Shown here: positions 22,880 through 34,977 of the stretch, piece after piece | Numbering within the stretch: position 1 is the first letter of the stretch | How the letters are laid out: every line of letters starts with the position of its first letter | From: Gigaspora margarita | Taxonomy: Eukaryota > Glomeromycota > Glomeromycetes > Diversisporales > Gigasporaceae | NCBI GenBank assembly: GCA_009809945.1 | Contig: WTPW01000856.1 | Location: 89,979-153,978, forward strand | DNA: 64,000 nucleotides | Reading direction: 5' to 3' | Translations under genes and position numbers: made by a program | The notes under the pieces: generated by a model | What the model was told of the DNA's origin: nothing | Seen by the model: the letters and a program-made list of their open reading frames with translations, nothing else | Databases searched by the model: none

Positions 22880-24500
22880 TTTTTTTTTGAATAGATCAGT
22901 TTAATGCGATTAACCAATCATGAAAAGATCTAAAGGTTACGGGAATGGCTTAATCACGAATTACGTCATTTTGTAAAATCATAGTAAACATCCTTTCTCT
23001 AAAATTTATTTTTGCAAATGACAATAAAGCAAATAACTAAAGAGAAAATTACTCAAGTTCATAACAATTGCAAATCGAATACATGTACAGAAATTTTTAA
23101 AGCATTTATTCCATTTTTTTAAATTCTTCGCACTAAGTTTCCGATCTTCTCAGGATTTTATTTGTCAAGATTTTGAAGCCCAATACCAATATCCACTTAG
23201 AATGTATGAAATTTAAAAATATAATTAGTTACTTCATAAATATAATTTATAACTCTCGTAAAATAATTTCGGTAGATAAAAAAATTTAGTTTTTATTCAC
23301 TAACTACAAAAAAATTTTTCGTTGCAAACAAAATTGTAAAATCATTACAACTATAGATGTTGGTGAAAATAAATAAAGCTGGTGAAACTGGTGACTATCT
23401 AAAATCTGATTGGCTGTTATATTAAATTTCATCAGTTTCACCAGTTTCACCACCATTCAGAGTTTCACCAGTTTCACCAGCATCTATAATTACAACTAAT
23501 AATATGTACCTTATCTGCTATTGCTTTCCCTCCAATATAATCAAGATTATTATTTGTAAAATTTCAATCTTTAATTTTCTTACTTTTTCGTAGAAACATT
23601 GAAATCAAAGCACAATAAATGACCGTTGCGTTTAAATCTTGGCCGTTAACACGAAAATTTTGCACACCACGACTCAAATCTTGACTATTGAGAAGTAATC
23701 ATACTTTTGCTACTTTTTATGTAAACAAAAAATTAACTTTATGGATCCTAATTGCCAATATTTTCACGTTTGATATTTTCACAGTGAAAATATCAACCGT
23801 GTAAAAAAGGTCATGGGTGAACAATTAGTAAATGTCTTTAACTAATTTTATTGGTGGACATTATGAACACATGATTTATTCGTACAATCAATGAAAAGAT
23901 CTAAAGATCATGGGAATTTACAGGAGAGTCCCAAAATTCCGGGTTGGATGCGTCGGATCTAGGTCGGTGTTTAGCCCAATTTGTTACCAGGTTCTATAGC
24001 AAAATTATCAGCTGGGCATTTTTTACTTAATGAATGGATATGATTTATTAATAAAATTTTTTATGATCATGGGGCAAAATTGATCAATTCCGATCCAGCC
24101 GACCATGATGCCGCTGCACCCCGAATTATTCATCATTTTGTTGCACATCTTTCTCTAAAAAGAGTGCAAAATTTAACTCAATACTGCTTGCAAATCGAAT
24201 ATATGCAAAAAAATTTATTTCATTAAAATAATTTTGTATTTTATAATTCCTTATAGCATTGAAAATTGCATTATTTTTTTGTATTCCCTGATCGTCTCGG
24301 AATTTTTTTGCCGGGATTTTGATATCAATATCCACTTGAAATTTAAAAATGCAATTCATTACTCCATAAACATAATTTATAACTGGTAAAATAATACTGG
24401 CGGATAAAAAATTTGGTTTTTATTCATTAACAACAAAAAAATAAAATTTTTCGTTACAATAAAAAGCGTAAAATCATTACAACTGTAATATGTATTTACA
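22880..24500. repeat. Duplicated intergenic block (22.91-23.52 kb and 24.12-24.50 kb)
   Basis: The two halves share, in order, tttctctaaaa, attgcaaatcgaata, gattttga..atatccactt, catttaaaaat.., taatttataac and aaaatcattacaac. They are diverged, so the duplication is old. No gene was supported: the 77-codon frame at 24126-24359 (minus) lies in the second half and is not preserved in the first. A short palindrome (gatattttcacagtgaaaatatc) lies at about 23771. Sequence between 23600 and 24120 contains nothing else that I recognise. Confidence 0.65.
23354..23488. mobile_element. 135-bp TIR element with 10-bp direct flanks
   Basis: Ends tagatgttggtgaaa and (complement) tatagatgctggtgaaa with internal ctggtgaaactggtga repeats. 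It is flanked by ATTACAACTA at 23344-23353 and 23489-23498. The second copy of the duplicated block carries a single attacaact at about 24476 without the element and so represents the empty site. A 10-bp duplication fits Mutator-like elements better than hAT. Confidence 0.7.
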
Positions 24501-24793
24501 TCAAGAGTTTATTCTAAAATTGCTGTGAAAATTTCTGCGAAGAAAAATTTAATAAACCAAAATTCATAGAAGTTGTTACATGATTGAATCGGCAGATGAT
24601 GAACCCGTAACGGAAGAAAATAATGAATCAGTTATATAAGAAACAATGATAAACCGTGATGAAATGGAAGTGAGAAGAGCTTGGAAGTAACAATTAGAGT
24701 TCTTTAAAAGAAAATTTGTTATCTTTTAACCTCTCAGATTTGATTGAATCAAATATTTGACATATCATCATTGAGGTTTAAAATAACAAAAGT

Positions 24794-25138
24794 AATTTTA
24801 TATAAATTCTTGACCGAAAATTTCGTTTTGGGCGATAAGACTTCTTCATATAGATTGGGTTTCCTTCATTGTTAACTTGAGATGTAAACAGTTGTTCACA
24901 CATTAGTTATACTTACATAACTCCGAGAAACCCAATTGACTTCTATTTCACATATGATCGCGCCGAGCCTTCCTTCACTGCAATAACTCTGAGAAACAAA
25001 GATATATTCTCTTCACAGTAATCACTCCGAGAAGACTCGTCCCCGATTTTCTATACAAAAACAAAGTACAGAAAGTGAATATCTGATTATAAATAAGAAA
25101 ATAAGCAAATATACTTTCCTTATGTTCCATAGAATTCA
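24794..25138. repeat. 345-bp direct repeat, left copy beside the N gap
   Basis: Starts aattttatataaattcttga and runs to the gap. It is repeated at 25603-25951 with, by eye, one 4-bp insertion (aaag) and one substitution. It holds no long open frame. Confidence 0.9.
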
Positions 25139-25602
25139 NNNNNNNNNNNNNNNNNNNNNNNNNNNNNNNNNNNNNNNNNNNNNNNNNNNNNNNNNNNNNN
25201 NNNNNNNNNNNNNNNNNNNNNNNNNNNNNNNNNNNNNNNNNNNNNNNNNNNNNNNNNNNNNNNNNNNNNNNNNNNNNNNNNNNNNNNNNNNNNNNNNNNN
25301 NNNNNNNNNNNNNNNNNNNNNNNNNNNNNNNNNNNNNNNNNNNNNNNNNNNNNNNNNNNNNNNNNNNNNNNNNNNNNNNNNNNNNNNNNNNNNNNNNNNN
25401 NNNNNNNNNNNNNNNNNNNNNNNNNNNNNNNNNNNNNNNNNNNNNNNNNNNNNNNNNNNNNNNNNNNNNNNNNNNNNNNNNNNNNNNNNNNNNNNNNNNN
25501 NNNNNNNNNNNNNNNNNNNNNNNNNNNNNNNNNNNNNNNNNNNNNNNNNNNNNNNNNNNNNNNNNNNNNNNNNNNNNNNNNNNNNNNNNNNNNNNNNNNN
25601 NN
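25139..25602. other. Assembly gap (464 N)
   Basis: A run of N exactly bounded by two near-identical sequences. Open frames that cross it are artefacts of the N run. Confidence 0.95.
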
Positions 25603-25951
25603 AATTTTATATAAATTCTTGACCGAAAATTTCGTTTTGGGCGATAAGACTTCTTCATATAGATTGGGTTTCCTTCATTGTTAACTTGAGATGTAAACAG
25701 TTGTTCACACATTAGTTATACTTACATAACTCCGAGAAACCCAATTGACTTCTATTTCACATATGATCGCGCCGAGCCTTCCTTCACTGCAATAACTCTG
25801 AGAAACAAAGATATATTCTCTTCACAGTAATCACTCCGAGAAGACTCGTCCCCGATTTTCTATACAAAAACAAAGTACAGAAAGTGAATATCTGATTATA
25901 AATAAGAAAGAAAATAAGCAAATATACTTTCCTTATGTTTCATAGAATTCA
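25603..25951. repeat. 349-bp direct repeat, right copy beside the N gap
   Basis: Near-identical to 24794-25138. Possible explanations are unresolved contig overlap or heterozygous copies placed either side of a scaffold gap, a tandem duplication, or long terminal repeats of an unsequenced element. Neither copy shows a convincing TG..CA boundary, so the overlap explanation is favoured. Confidence 0.85.
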
Positions 25952-26050
25952 CGTAGAGTATTTTCAAAGGAGTATTATGATAAAACCATGTGGAATTTGA
26001 ACAAAGTTGTAAACGCAAAAAAAAATATTTATTTGATAAAAATATGAAGC

Positions 26051-26987
26051 TCATTCTACAATTACAAAAACTTCAGTAACCCTTTCAATGTCTTTATTCC
26101 TTTCTTTTAAGTTTTCAATTTCTTTATTCCTTTCTTTCAAGTCTTCAATTTCATCATTTAACTCTAGATTCTGGATACATGAAAAAATATACTAAATATA
26201 TATATTTATTAATTTAATATAATGTATGTTTAAAAAACTTACCCGTTGAACCAGAGAATAGTTTTCTTTCTTTAACAATTCACACCGTTCAATAAAATAA
26301 TCGCTGTTATTTTCAATTAATGCTTGGTATTCCTGTTGAAGAGTTGTGTATTTTTCTTGTAGTTTGGAATATTTTTCATACAATTCTCTGTTTTGATTAA
26401 CTAATGATGCTATTTTATCTTTGTTTTTAGTGAGTTCGCATTTCAATCTTGAGATTTCTTCTTTGTATCTAACAATAAACTTAGCAAATATTTCATATAC
26501 GAATAAAAACAATTATAAAAGATTATTACTTTTGAATCATAGTATTCGCATTTTCTCGTTCTGCTTTGATTTTTTTATTCAATGCATTTTCAGATATTCT
26601 AAATTGATGTTCTGAGAAGCTTGAGAAATCTTGTTTTAACAATAAAAGACTGTCACGGCTTTTTTTTAAGTCTTCATCAATTAAAATCGCTTGTTCAGTC
26701 AAATGATAATATTTCGTTAAACCATTAATTATATCGTCAAGTTGATTGCAAAACGCTTCTTTAAATGATGGATGTCTTTTATCGTTAATCTTTTGTTCTA
26801 TTTTGGACTCTCGTTCATACTTTGCTCCAAGTAATGTTGTGTCGTGTATGTCTTTAACATGTTGTGATACTTCTCCATAACTTGAAAAGTATAAGTTGCA
26901 ACCAGGACATGTGCATTTAAATCTATTATGTTTTTTTTGAAGCGTAATGCCACGATTTCTTCGTGGGGGGCCTGATTTGAGACCCAT
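26051..26987 (-). CDS. C2H2 zinc-finger / coiled-coil protein, three exons
   Basis: The model joins exons 26530-26987, 26243-26468 and 26051-26170 (minus strand), 804 nt, 267 codons plus stop. Intron 1 (26469-26529) starts GTAATA and ends TTGTTAG; intron 2 (26171-26242) starts GTAAGT and ends TATCCAG. Both junctions keep frame. Residues ~24-47 form one C2H2 finger (FKCTCPGCNLYF..HVKDIH; C-x2-C-x12-H-x4-H). The rest is heptad-rich and charged, with exon 3 holding a duplicated LKERNK-EIE motif, so a long coiled coil is likely. A single finger plus coiled coil suggests a nucleic-acid- or protein-binding role, but the function is unknown. The start MGLKSGPP is the first ATG of the frame; an acceptor-like TTTAG just upstream leaves room for a 5' exon. 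This is the most intact gene in the window. Confidence 0.75.
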
Positions 26988-27316
26988 TTGTTGCTAAATT
27001 TTTTTAAATTAAATTGCTTACATTTAAATATAAACTTATCATAAGTAATTTTTGTGCTTGCAATGCGATGCAATATCTGTTATTACCTTGGTTAGCGTTA
27101 GAGCCAAAGCCCTATAATATGTAACGTGTTGTCTCTAATAAAGACTACAATATGAATAATGAAACGAAATTATTGTTCAAAATAAATGTTAAATTAAGAG
27201 TAAAGCATCGCTATTAACTATTAATGAGTTCAGGTTTATCTTAAATATTACATTTAACGCGTATCTATTATTCTCTAAATTCCTTCGCGTATTTATTGGT
27301 TTAAGGAGGCACGGGC
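26988..27316. other. Upstream region of the zinc-finger gene
   Basis: No further coding exon was proven. A 91-codon frame at 26798-27073 overlaps the exon in another frame and is rejected. No promoter motif could be assigned. Confidence 0.3.
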
Positions 27317-27814
27317 TTTAGGGGCATGCCCCGGGGCATGCCCTTTGACCAAAAGGCATGCCTCTATCATGTGATTTATATCATTAATATAATTGGCTAA
27401 TTTATATAATCATCAAAAATGTGTCTAGTAACTAGAACCCATATATCTTCCAGTTTGATCCAATTAGTTCCAGTGACCTTTCCAGTTCCAGTGGACTGGT
27501 ATAGTATTCTAACCTGTAGCCTTAATGATATAAACTCTCAGCTGCATACTAGACCCAGACTATAGGTTTTGAATTAATGAAATGTACCAGGCCCAGATCT
27601 ACTCAGTTGGGTAGAGAATTCAAATTTCGTGGATTTAAAATTAATATTTAATGTATCTAATCATCAATAAAATAAATAAAAAAGTAAAGAAGATTGAAAT
27701 TATTATTTGTCAAATTGCTAAATTTTTAAAAATGACATAAGACTTGTCATTTTTATCATGCAATTAGTTTTACGTATGAATTCTTTAATAACAATATACA
27801 TCAAAGATAGCACT

Positions 27815-28925
27815 GAACCCTTTTTTGGCGATTTTGAAAGTTTCAGGTTTCGGATTATAGCTTTCAAAACCTTATTCGAAACTTGAAACCTCACCTGAAA
27901 CCCAAAACCTTGACCGAAACCCGAAAACTCAACCGAAATCCTGAAACTGATCAAAACCCTTTTGTGCCAAATCCAAAAGTTTCAAGCTTCAGATTATAAC
28001 TTCCGAAACTTTATCCGAAACTTGAAACCTCATCCGAAACATCATTCGAACCGAAACCTCACCTGAACACCAAAAACTACCCCACTCCATATACATTGAT
28101 TGCATTAATGTATTATATATATATCTTTCAATTATACATCAAATGCACTGATGTATGCTATGTATCTCTTTAATGTACATTAATCACACTAATGTATGTT
28201 ATATATCTCCTTAAAGAATTCAATAAAATTTAATATCCAGCGCTATTTGGGCTGGAATGCATCCAACAATTTATTGCATGCGTGCAATCCTTTTTGTTGT
28301 TATTATTCAAAGTACAACATGAAAGGTATAATTCTGAAGTTTATATTTTGACAATCAAGGTTGCTTTGCAAGCATCAGTTTTTTTACTTATTACATAAAA
28401 ACTGGGTACAATATCTGATATCAAGTAATAATAAGTAATTAGTACATCCATATCTACTAATGATAAGTTACCGCAGAATTAAATAAATTGTTGGTATCAA
28501 AAGGCATAAAATACTTATCAATTCATCATTGGCAATTTTTTCTATCGTCCTAGAATTTTGAAATCAGTTGTAATAACGGTATGATATTAAAAATAAAGTT
28601 GATCAGCTTTAAAAAAAACCCCCCGAACAAACCAAGGCAGAGAAAAAAATTGCCATAAACATAATTAAAAAAAAAGATCTATACAATATTATAATTTATT
28701 CAAAAATAATTTTACATTTTGGGTTCATTAAAAATAAGGTAACTTTATAATAAATTTATAAGCTTCAATATTATATTTTGGAGTTTCGGATTATAGGTTT
28801 GGGTTTCGGATTATAGTTTCGGGGTTCGGGTTTCGGAGTTTTGATTTTTTAAAAAAATCCAAAACTAGTTTCGGATCAGAACCGTTCCGAAACTAGTTTC
28901 GGGTAGGTTTCGTTTCGACGCCATG
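27815..28925. repeat. GAAAC-motif clusters at both ends of a ~1.1-kb segment
   Basis: A left cluster of gaaac/ttcgaaac motifs at about 27835-28075 and an inverted cluster of gtttcgg motifs at about 28785-28920 bracket AT-rich sequence. The inverted arrangement suggests a non-autonomous element with subterminal motif arrays nested in the hAT element; similar gaaactg-rich sequence occurs at 60070-60215. No exact ends were defined. Confidence 0.45.
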
Positions 28926-29948
28926 TTTGATATACATAAATAGCTTTGAGACATATTGCTATTTAAACTGAATCCAAGCACTTTAATTTTAAACCGAATA
29001 TACTCTAAGTGGATTAAGAATTAATTTCAAGTTCGAATTCTTTAACGATCGAGTGAATTTAAAACTTCGTTTCAACTTAGATCTATTTAGAATCAAATTG
29101 ATTCTAAATCTAGCAAGATTCTACTTCGACGTACAGCATATATCAAGCCAAAACTTAAATATGGTACTTGTTTAGTCTTACAATAATTTTTTATTAATGA
29201 ATAAGTTCTCAAAAAAGTACTTTAAACAGTATAAATAAGGTACCCATAAACGCTTTTGAAAATTTTTTATTTTTTGTTTTGTGCCATTTTAATGAACAGA
29301 CTTTTTTGATAGATCGCAAAATCACCTTTAACACTACATAGTTTAGTCTTATTTCTTTGCATCTTTAGAATCTCGTGCTTATTTTGCATGAACAGTACGG
29401 TGACAATGCATAGGATTATTCTTTAAATAATATAATATTTGTACCCAGAGTGCGAATTTTAAGGTGCATCTATAATCAATCTTTTGATGGATATCAATTT
29501 TTTTAATCAATGAGGGATCAGCGACCCATTGCATGCATCACTATCTTGCCAATACCTGTTAAAGATTGAATTTGGTAAAGGTTATAATCCTGATGCATCC
29601 GATACGGAAATTTATAAATTAAAATCAGGCGTGGATTTAATCACTTGCATAAAATAGTTAAAGTGATATATGCAAGAATTTTGCAGAATTAGTAATAATA
29701 TCCTGATCCGGATCACTGCGAATAATTAAGATTGTTCTGGGAGGGAACAATTTATTGTATGATAAATTGTTAAGTGTAAGAAAAAAGATTAGATGTTATA
29801 GTGAAGATTTTAAATAAATCCAAAATATATATAAAACATGCGTTTTGACCTTGAATCAATTTTTAGAACTGCCAAAGTTCAGATAACTATAATATATAAA
29901 ATAATAAAAGATAATAAATTTCTACTTTGAATAAAATTATCATAAATA
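28926..29948. other. AT-rich sequence left of the hAT transposase
   Basis: No coding or repeat feature was supported. It probably forms the 5' non-coding part of the hAT element. Confidence 0.35.
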
Positions 29949-32900
29949 TGGAAGAAATTGTTAGTTCCACTGCTGTTCAAACACACTCTGACATTAGTGC
30001 CGTTCAAGTGCCTTCTGATGTTAGTTCCACTGTTGTTCAAATTCCCTCTGGCTTTGCTCTGCCACTTAAAACGTAGGGTAAACGCTGAACAGGTTTTTAC
30101 CATTCTATAACAAAAAAAGCAGGAAATATTATTGCTTGGCTATAGAGATGATGATCGATCATCCCGTGATCGATCATTTGGTTTGTTTGATCGTGACCGA
30201 TCATAAAATTTTTTTTTTGTGTACGATCATTCGATAAGGGATCGAACATATCGAACATTATCGATTACAGGTATATATATTAAATAATATGCGAAAATCG
30301 ATAATCGATCTAAAAAAATCTGATCGATCATTAAATTTTAAAACATTTTGATGTGTTCGATTTAAAAATAGAAAATCTAAAACCTAAAATAGAATAAAAG
30401 TCGTTGAAGATAAGCTAAATCTGTCATTCACAGTAGCAGCTTATTTAGTATAAGTAGAATAGTTGCTATTATGGATATATTCTTCGCGTATTAAAGAGGT
30501 TGAGAATTCTAGATCTTACACTATTTAGGTCGATAATTCAAGAAATTTATTTTCGAGTTTAGTTCATGTATCATAGAGAAATTGAATTTTTAACTTCCTG
30601 CACTATACAAGTTATTCATGGTTATAAATAAATGGCAATTCCATAAAATAAAAATTATTTGTCATTTCTTATGATCACACAACGATTAATATTTATTTCT
30701 AGAATAACTACACTGCCAATTTCTTATGCTATAAACTCTCTACGAATGTAAAAACCTAGTCGTTTTATTATTATGTGTACAGTGTAATAATTACTACAAC
30801 TTGTAATTATTACTGCGTGTAGTAATATTTACTACATGTAGTAATTATTACTAAGTGTAGTAATTATTACTACGTGTAGTAATAATTACTATGTGTAGTA
30901 ATTATTATTACGATTACTACTTTTATAGTAAATAATTACTACATTACGACAAATTGCATTTTGAATCAGCACCTAAACACACCCAGAGCCTCGTGACCTC
31001 ATTTAGAGTTGGACAAAGTCGATCCACGCCTCAATCGAAGCCTTACCGTTATTAGGGTTTAGATAGTAGAGTTAGTTTTAGTTGGTATTAGTCGCGTACA
31101 GTAGTTATATTTAGATTTAGGGTACATATTTTTCCCTCTCACAACGTACCTAACACATTTCTAATTTAAATTACCATGTGGCAATAAAACATAATTAAGA
31201 CTTAATTCTTCAACATAATGTTATATTAGAAACTCTATAAAAAAAAATTAAGTGACTAAAGGATCGATCATATGATCGATCATAAAATCGATCAAATAAT
31301 TGGTGGATTTGGATCGATTACTAATTTTAATCGATCATAATTTGATCAATCAAACATTTGAACATTTTATAGATAATCGATCATATGATCGATCAAGAAA
31401 ACCTTCACCGATCAACATCTCTACTTGGCTAAATTAAGTGGCAAACCTGACAAGCTTAATAATTATGTTCTTTGGTATAGTAATTAGTCTCCCACTGAAA
31501 AAACTAAATATATTCAAATAGTTAAAGAAGAAAAACTTATACTTCATAAATGTACTAATAATAGTATTGATAACAAAAATAAGAAAGAAGATTCATTTAC
31601 CAACCTGACTATCCATAATGATAATGATAATAACATGCAGCAACTTTCTGTGCCTTGTCAAAATATACTTCTTAATTGGTGTACTCATCCCATGTCTCAA
31701 GTCAGTCTAAAAAGCTTCATCATAAGCTTTTAAAATCTATTATTCATGGAAATATTCCTTTTTATTTTGTTAATAATCCGTATTTTTAAGATTTTCTTAA
31801 TGATTTAAATCCTTTATACATTTCATCCTTCTAAAGTATGATCAAAGGTTGCATATTAACAGAGATGTTTTCAGATCATATTCAAGTAAAATTGAATACA
31901 CTTTCAACTTTAACTGATTTGACAGTTTCTCTTAATAGGTGGACAGATAATTCTGGAAACTCAGTATATGGATTTATGGCTCTTAAAGAGAATAAAGAAA
32001 CAGTAATCGATGTGCTTGATTTGTCTGTGTATTGCCACATGGGTGACTTTCTTTATAATAAATTAAAAGAAGTTTTAACTGCAAATGGTATTCAAATTAA
32101 GAAATTAGTTCTTGCCTGTGTTACTGATAACCCATCGAATATGAGCAAAATGAGACAATTGCTTAATATAAGTATATATTCAATAAAATTAATATACAGT
32201 TATATATTTAATTTATATATTTAATTTTTATATTAAATTAATAAATTTAGAAAAATACCCTAATGTAATTTCTATTCACTGTTGTTTGCACATCTTCAAT
32301 TTGATTGTTAAAGAAATTTTAGATTTTTTTAATATTATAACAATTTGTAAAAAGAACCAAAAACTTGTTATTTTTTTTAATTCATCACATATCTGGTATC
32401 ATGAATTACAGAACTGGCAAAAAGAGTATAGAATTGGCCATTTCTTGAAACCTTTTGTGAAACTAGATAATATTCACTAGCTAAAGTTTGCATGGACATA
32501 TCAGTTTACGATTAGGACTTTCAACATTGTTTTTCATAAAGCGAAAATTCTTGGTATAAATACTCTGAAATTGAAAATATAACAGTTAAACCATTATTCA
32601 TGACAAATATCATTTTGCAAATAATGATATATTAATATGAGTAATAAAACCAATAGTCGATGCTATTGAAAAACTCAAGTCAAATGCTTCTACTCTGGCT
32701 AATATATTTAAAGAACTTATCTATATATATAGATAAATTTCCCAACTTGAAATTTCTATTAGTAGTTTTAAAGCCCATGCTCTTGCTGTTATTAGTAAAC
32801 ATGCAAGAGAATTTGACAGTGATATTTTTTTTATTGTATTCTTCTTTTTTTTAACCTATAAGCAACTTGCAATATCTTGAAAAATGAATAAAGAAGCAAT

Positions 32901-33490
32901 TAGCTAAAGCTTGGGGTTTTAGTAGACAAGATACAACCCTTTTGCTTAATGAATTAATAAATTATAAGAATAACTACTCTCTATTTGACAAACCTCTTTC
33001 TAATCCTTCACAATCTTTATGATCATTTTGGACCAATTTTACTGAACATTTCCTACTTTTATACTGCTTTGCAATGAAAGTTTTTGCTATCGTTTCTCAT
33101 GCAGCTAGCTATGAACAGCTTTTTTTATCTTTAGGATTAGTCAAATCAAAAATAAGAAATAGACTAACTTCTAATAATCTTTCAATTATTGGGCAGCTCA
33201 GAAGCAAGCTTAAAAAGGCTATAACTATAACTATAAAAAAAAATAGAGTAGTTGTTGGGCCTTCAGTCTATAGTGAAAAAAGTGTTAATATCTCATTTGC
33301 TAAGAAGAATGAATTAATAGAGGAATTAAATAAAAAGTTGGAAGACGTTGAATATGAATAAAATAGATCTGCTAAAAGAATTTTTTGACTTTGAAGCATT
33401 TGAAAGAAGTCAAGAAACACTTAACTTAGATCAAAGTAAAAGCAATGTGCTAGTAGAAAAGGGGAATGATCTATTGATAATATTCTTAAT
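29949..33490 (+). pseudogene. hAT-family transposase, decayed and interrupted
   Basis: hAT transposases cut and paste DNA with an RNase H-like DDE core. Fragments in order: MEEIVSSTAVQTHSDISAV (29949) to NIIAW; after a nested element, LAKLSGKPDKLNNYVLWYS (31426); LNRWTDNSGNSVYGFMAL with the first catalytic-type Asp (about 31950); ACVTDNPSNMSKMRQLLN with the second (about 32120); KYPNVISIHCCLHIFNLIVKE after a 79-bp intron (32172-32250, GTATAT..TTTAG, frame kept); and the C-terminal hAT dimerisation region AASYEQLFLSLGLVKSKIRNR (about 33104-33166). Several stops and frameshifts (for example near 31480, 31730, 32480, 32850 and 33360) show it is inactive. In the usual C-terminal motif a Cys-Glu-Arg triplet is expected where Tyr-Glu-Gln is seen. 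Confidence 0.85.
30143..31423. mobile_element. hAT-like non-autonomous element inside the hAT transposase
   Basis: The ends TAGAGATGATGATCG and (complement) TAGAGATGTTGATCG form terminal inverted repeats. They are followed on both sides by arrays of the palindromic motif ATGATCGATCAT. Target duplication CTTGGCTA is exact at 30135-30142 and 31424-31431. Removing the element and one CTTGGCTA restores the transposase reading NIIAWLAKLSGKPDKL. The interior has a run of tagtaattattacta repeats (about 30790-30950) and no transposase. Confidence 0.9.
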
Positions 33491-33849
33491 AATTAAATTT
33501 TTCATTTATATGTATTATAATATGTAATGTATGCTATTATATTATAAATAAAGTTAGTTTAAGTAAGTCAAGTTTAGTATTTAAGTAAGCCAAGTCTGGT
33601 ATTTTCTAATTTAGAATTTGAACAAACTCAAATTTCTTAAGATAAGTTTTGAATCATTCTGACTATAAGTTTTTTTTTTATCAATCTAATCTACAGGACA
33701 TGCCCAGGAATAAAAGGCATGCTCCCTGCAAATGCATGCCTCCCTGGGCATGCCCTAAAAATTTTCTGTACCTCTAACCCTATTTAAGCATAATGGAAAG
33801 TTATTTTGATTAGCCAACGTAATACAATTGAATGTAGATCATTATATAA

Positions 33850-34525
33850 ATTATTTATATTAGTTTTAAAGTACTTTCTAAATGAAAGTGTAATCGCTCA
33901 TATAACAAATGGCTAAGCATGCTTCTACAATTAAATAATTTTCAGAATATATTGGTTTTTCACTTTACTAGTAGTTGGCAAATTTAATCAAATATAATTA
34001 GATTCTACAGGGACTTTTGCTAATACCATATATTTACTAATAACTAAATAGCAAATTGTTAAATAGGTTTATAAGACTTTTTTTGAAGTTTTTTTGAAAG
34101 GCCTTTTTAAAGTTTTATTACTGCAGCTAATGTAGTCTTGAAACTTGTACTCAAAATCTAGATAATAAGAAATATTCGAATAATATTTAATTTGTAAAAA
34201 ATATAATTTTTTATTATATATATCATATAAAGCTTACAAAAGTAAAAAAAGCATTTAGGTAGTAGTTAAAATTTAGAATAATTCTTGCAGGTTGCAGATA
34301 ATATTATCTTGAATTTTTGTTATAATATAGATATGATAGTTTTTTTTAATTTCTTTTTTTTTTAATATTATATGAATTAGATATATTGTATTGTTATATT
34401 AGTATAAATATTAAGAATAGTATAAATTTTATTGAACCAATCAAATTTGTAGTATTAACTTTAGTAAAAAAAACTTTTTTCCATTCTTAAAAAGAAGCTT
34501 TTTGCACTATAATTTCTCTAATAGT
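33850..34525. other. AT-rich sequence, nothing recognised
   Basis: No gene, tandem repeat or inverted repeat was supported. Confidence 0.35.
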
Positions 34526-34694
34526 ATGTTATCATGGTACATTACCTTAGTACATTATCTTAGTATAGTATCTTAGTACGTTATCATAGTACATTATCAT
34601 AGTATATTATCTTAATACATTATATTAAAATGTTATCTTAGTACGTTATATTAGAATGATATCTTAGTATGTTATAATAGAACATTATCTTAGT
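34526..34694. repeat. 13-bp tandem repeat, thirteen units
   Basis: Units follow acattatcttagt with one to four substitutions and no spacers, filling exactly 13 x 13 bp. Confidence 0.85.
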
Positions 34695-34854
34695 ACTTTA
34701 TTGTGAAAATTCCAAGTTTCTACAGATATATAAACTCTGCTTTTTCACCCAAGGCAGAGCAGGTTCTGTCCTTTACTTCTTTTCCTTTATAAAAATATTT
34801 GTACTTAAAAATATTATATTTAATAAACTGATATTATCCTATAAAATATAAAGC

Positions 34855-34969
34855 TAGGATTGTTAATGGAGTACTCCAAACTATAATAAAATATATAAAC
34901 CACTCTAGTTTGAAACTAGAGTGGTTTATATGTTTTATTATAGTTTGGAGTACTCTATTAACAACTCTA
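34855..34969. mobile_element. 115-bp hairpin MITE with exact TSD TATAAAGC
   Basis: Two ~55-bp arms (taggattgttaatggagtac..ctctag and ctagag..gtactctattaacaac) form an almost perfect hairpin. TATAAAGC flanks it exactly at 34847-34854 and 34970-34977, so it behaves as a hAT-type miniature element. Confidence 0.85.
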
Positions 34970-34977
34970 TATAAAGC

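Larger units (their letters stand above)
27317..33766 (+). mobile_element. Putative 6.4-kb hAT transposon with GGCATGCC-rich ends
   Basis: The left end (ttaggggcatgccccggggc, then a second ggcatgcc near 27353) is mirrored at about 33690-33766 (ggcatgct, gcatgcc, then gggcatgccctaaa). Between them lies a decayed hAT transposase on the plus strand. Inverted GC-palindromic ends around a transposase fit one old element. No exact 8-bp duplication was recognised outside the ends, so the boundaries are tentative; the ends could extend to tagaggtac/taaggaggc. Confidence 0.5.

Noticed and set aside
24975-25712. Frames of 245 and 166 codons across the second gap
   Set aside because: Most of the length is N; the sequenced parts are the duplicated flanks with no coding motif.
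24794-25951. LTR retrotransposon with two LTRs around the gap
   Set aside because: No TG..CA ends, primer-binding site or target duplication could be seen; a contig overlap is simpler. Not fully excluded.
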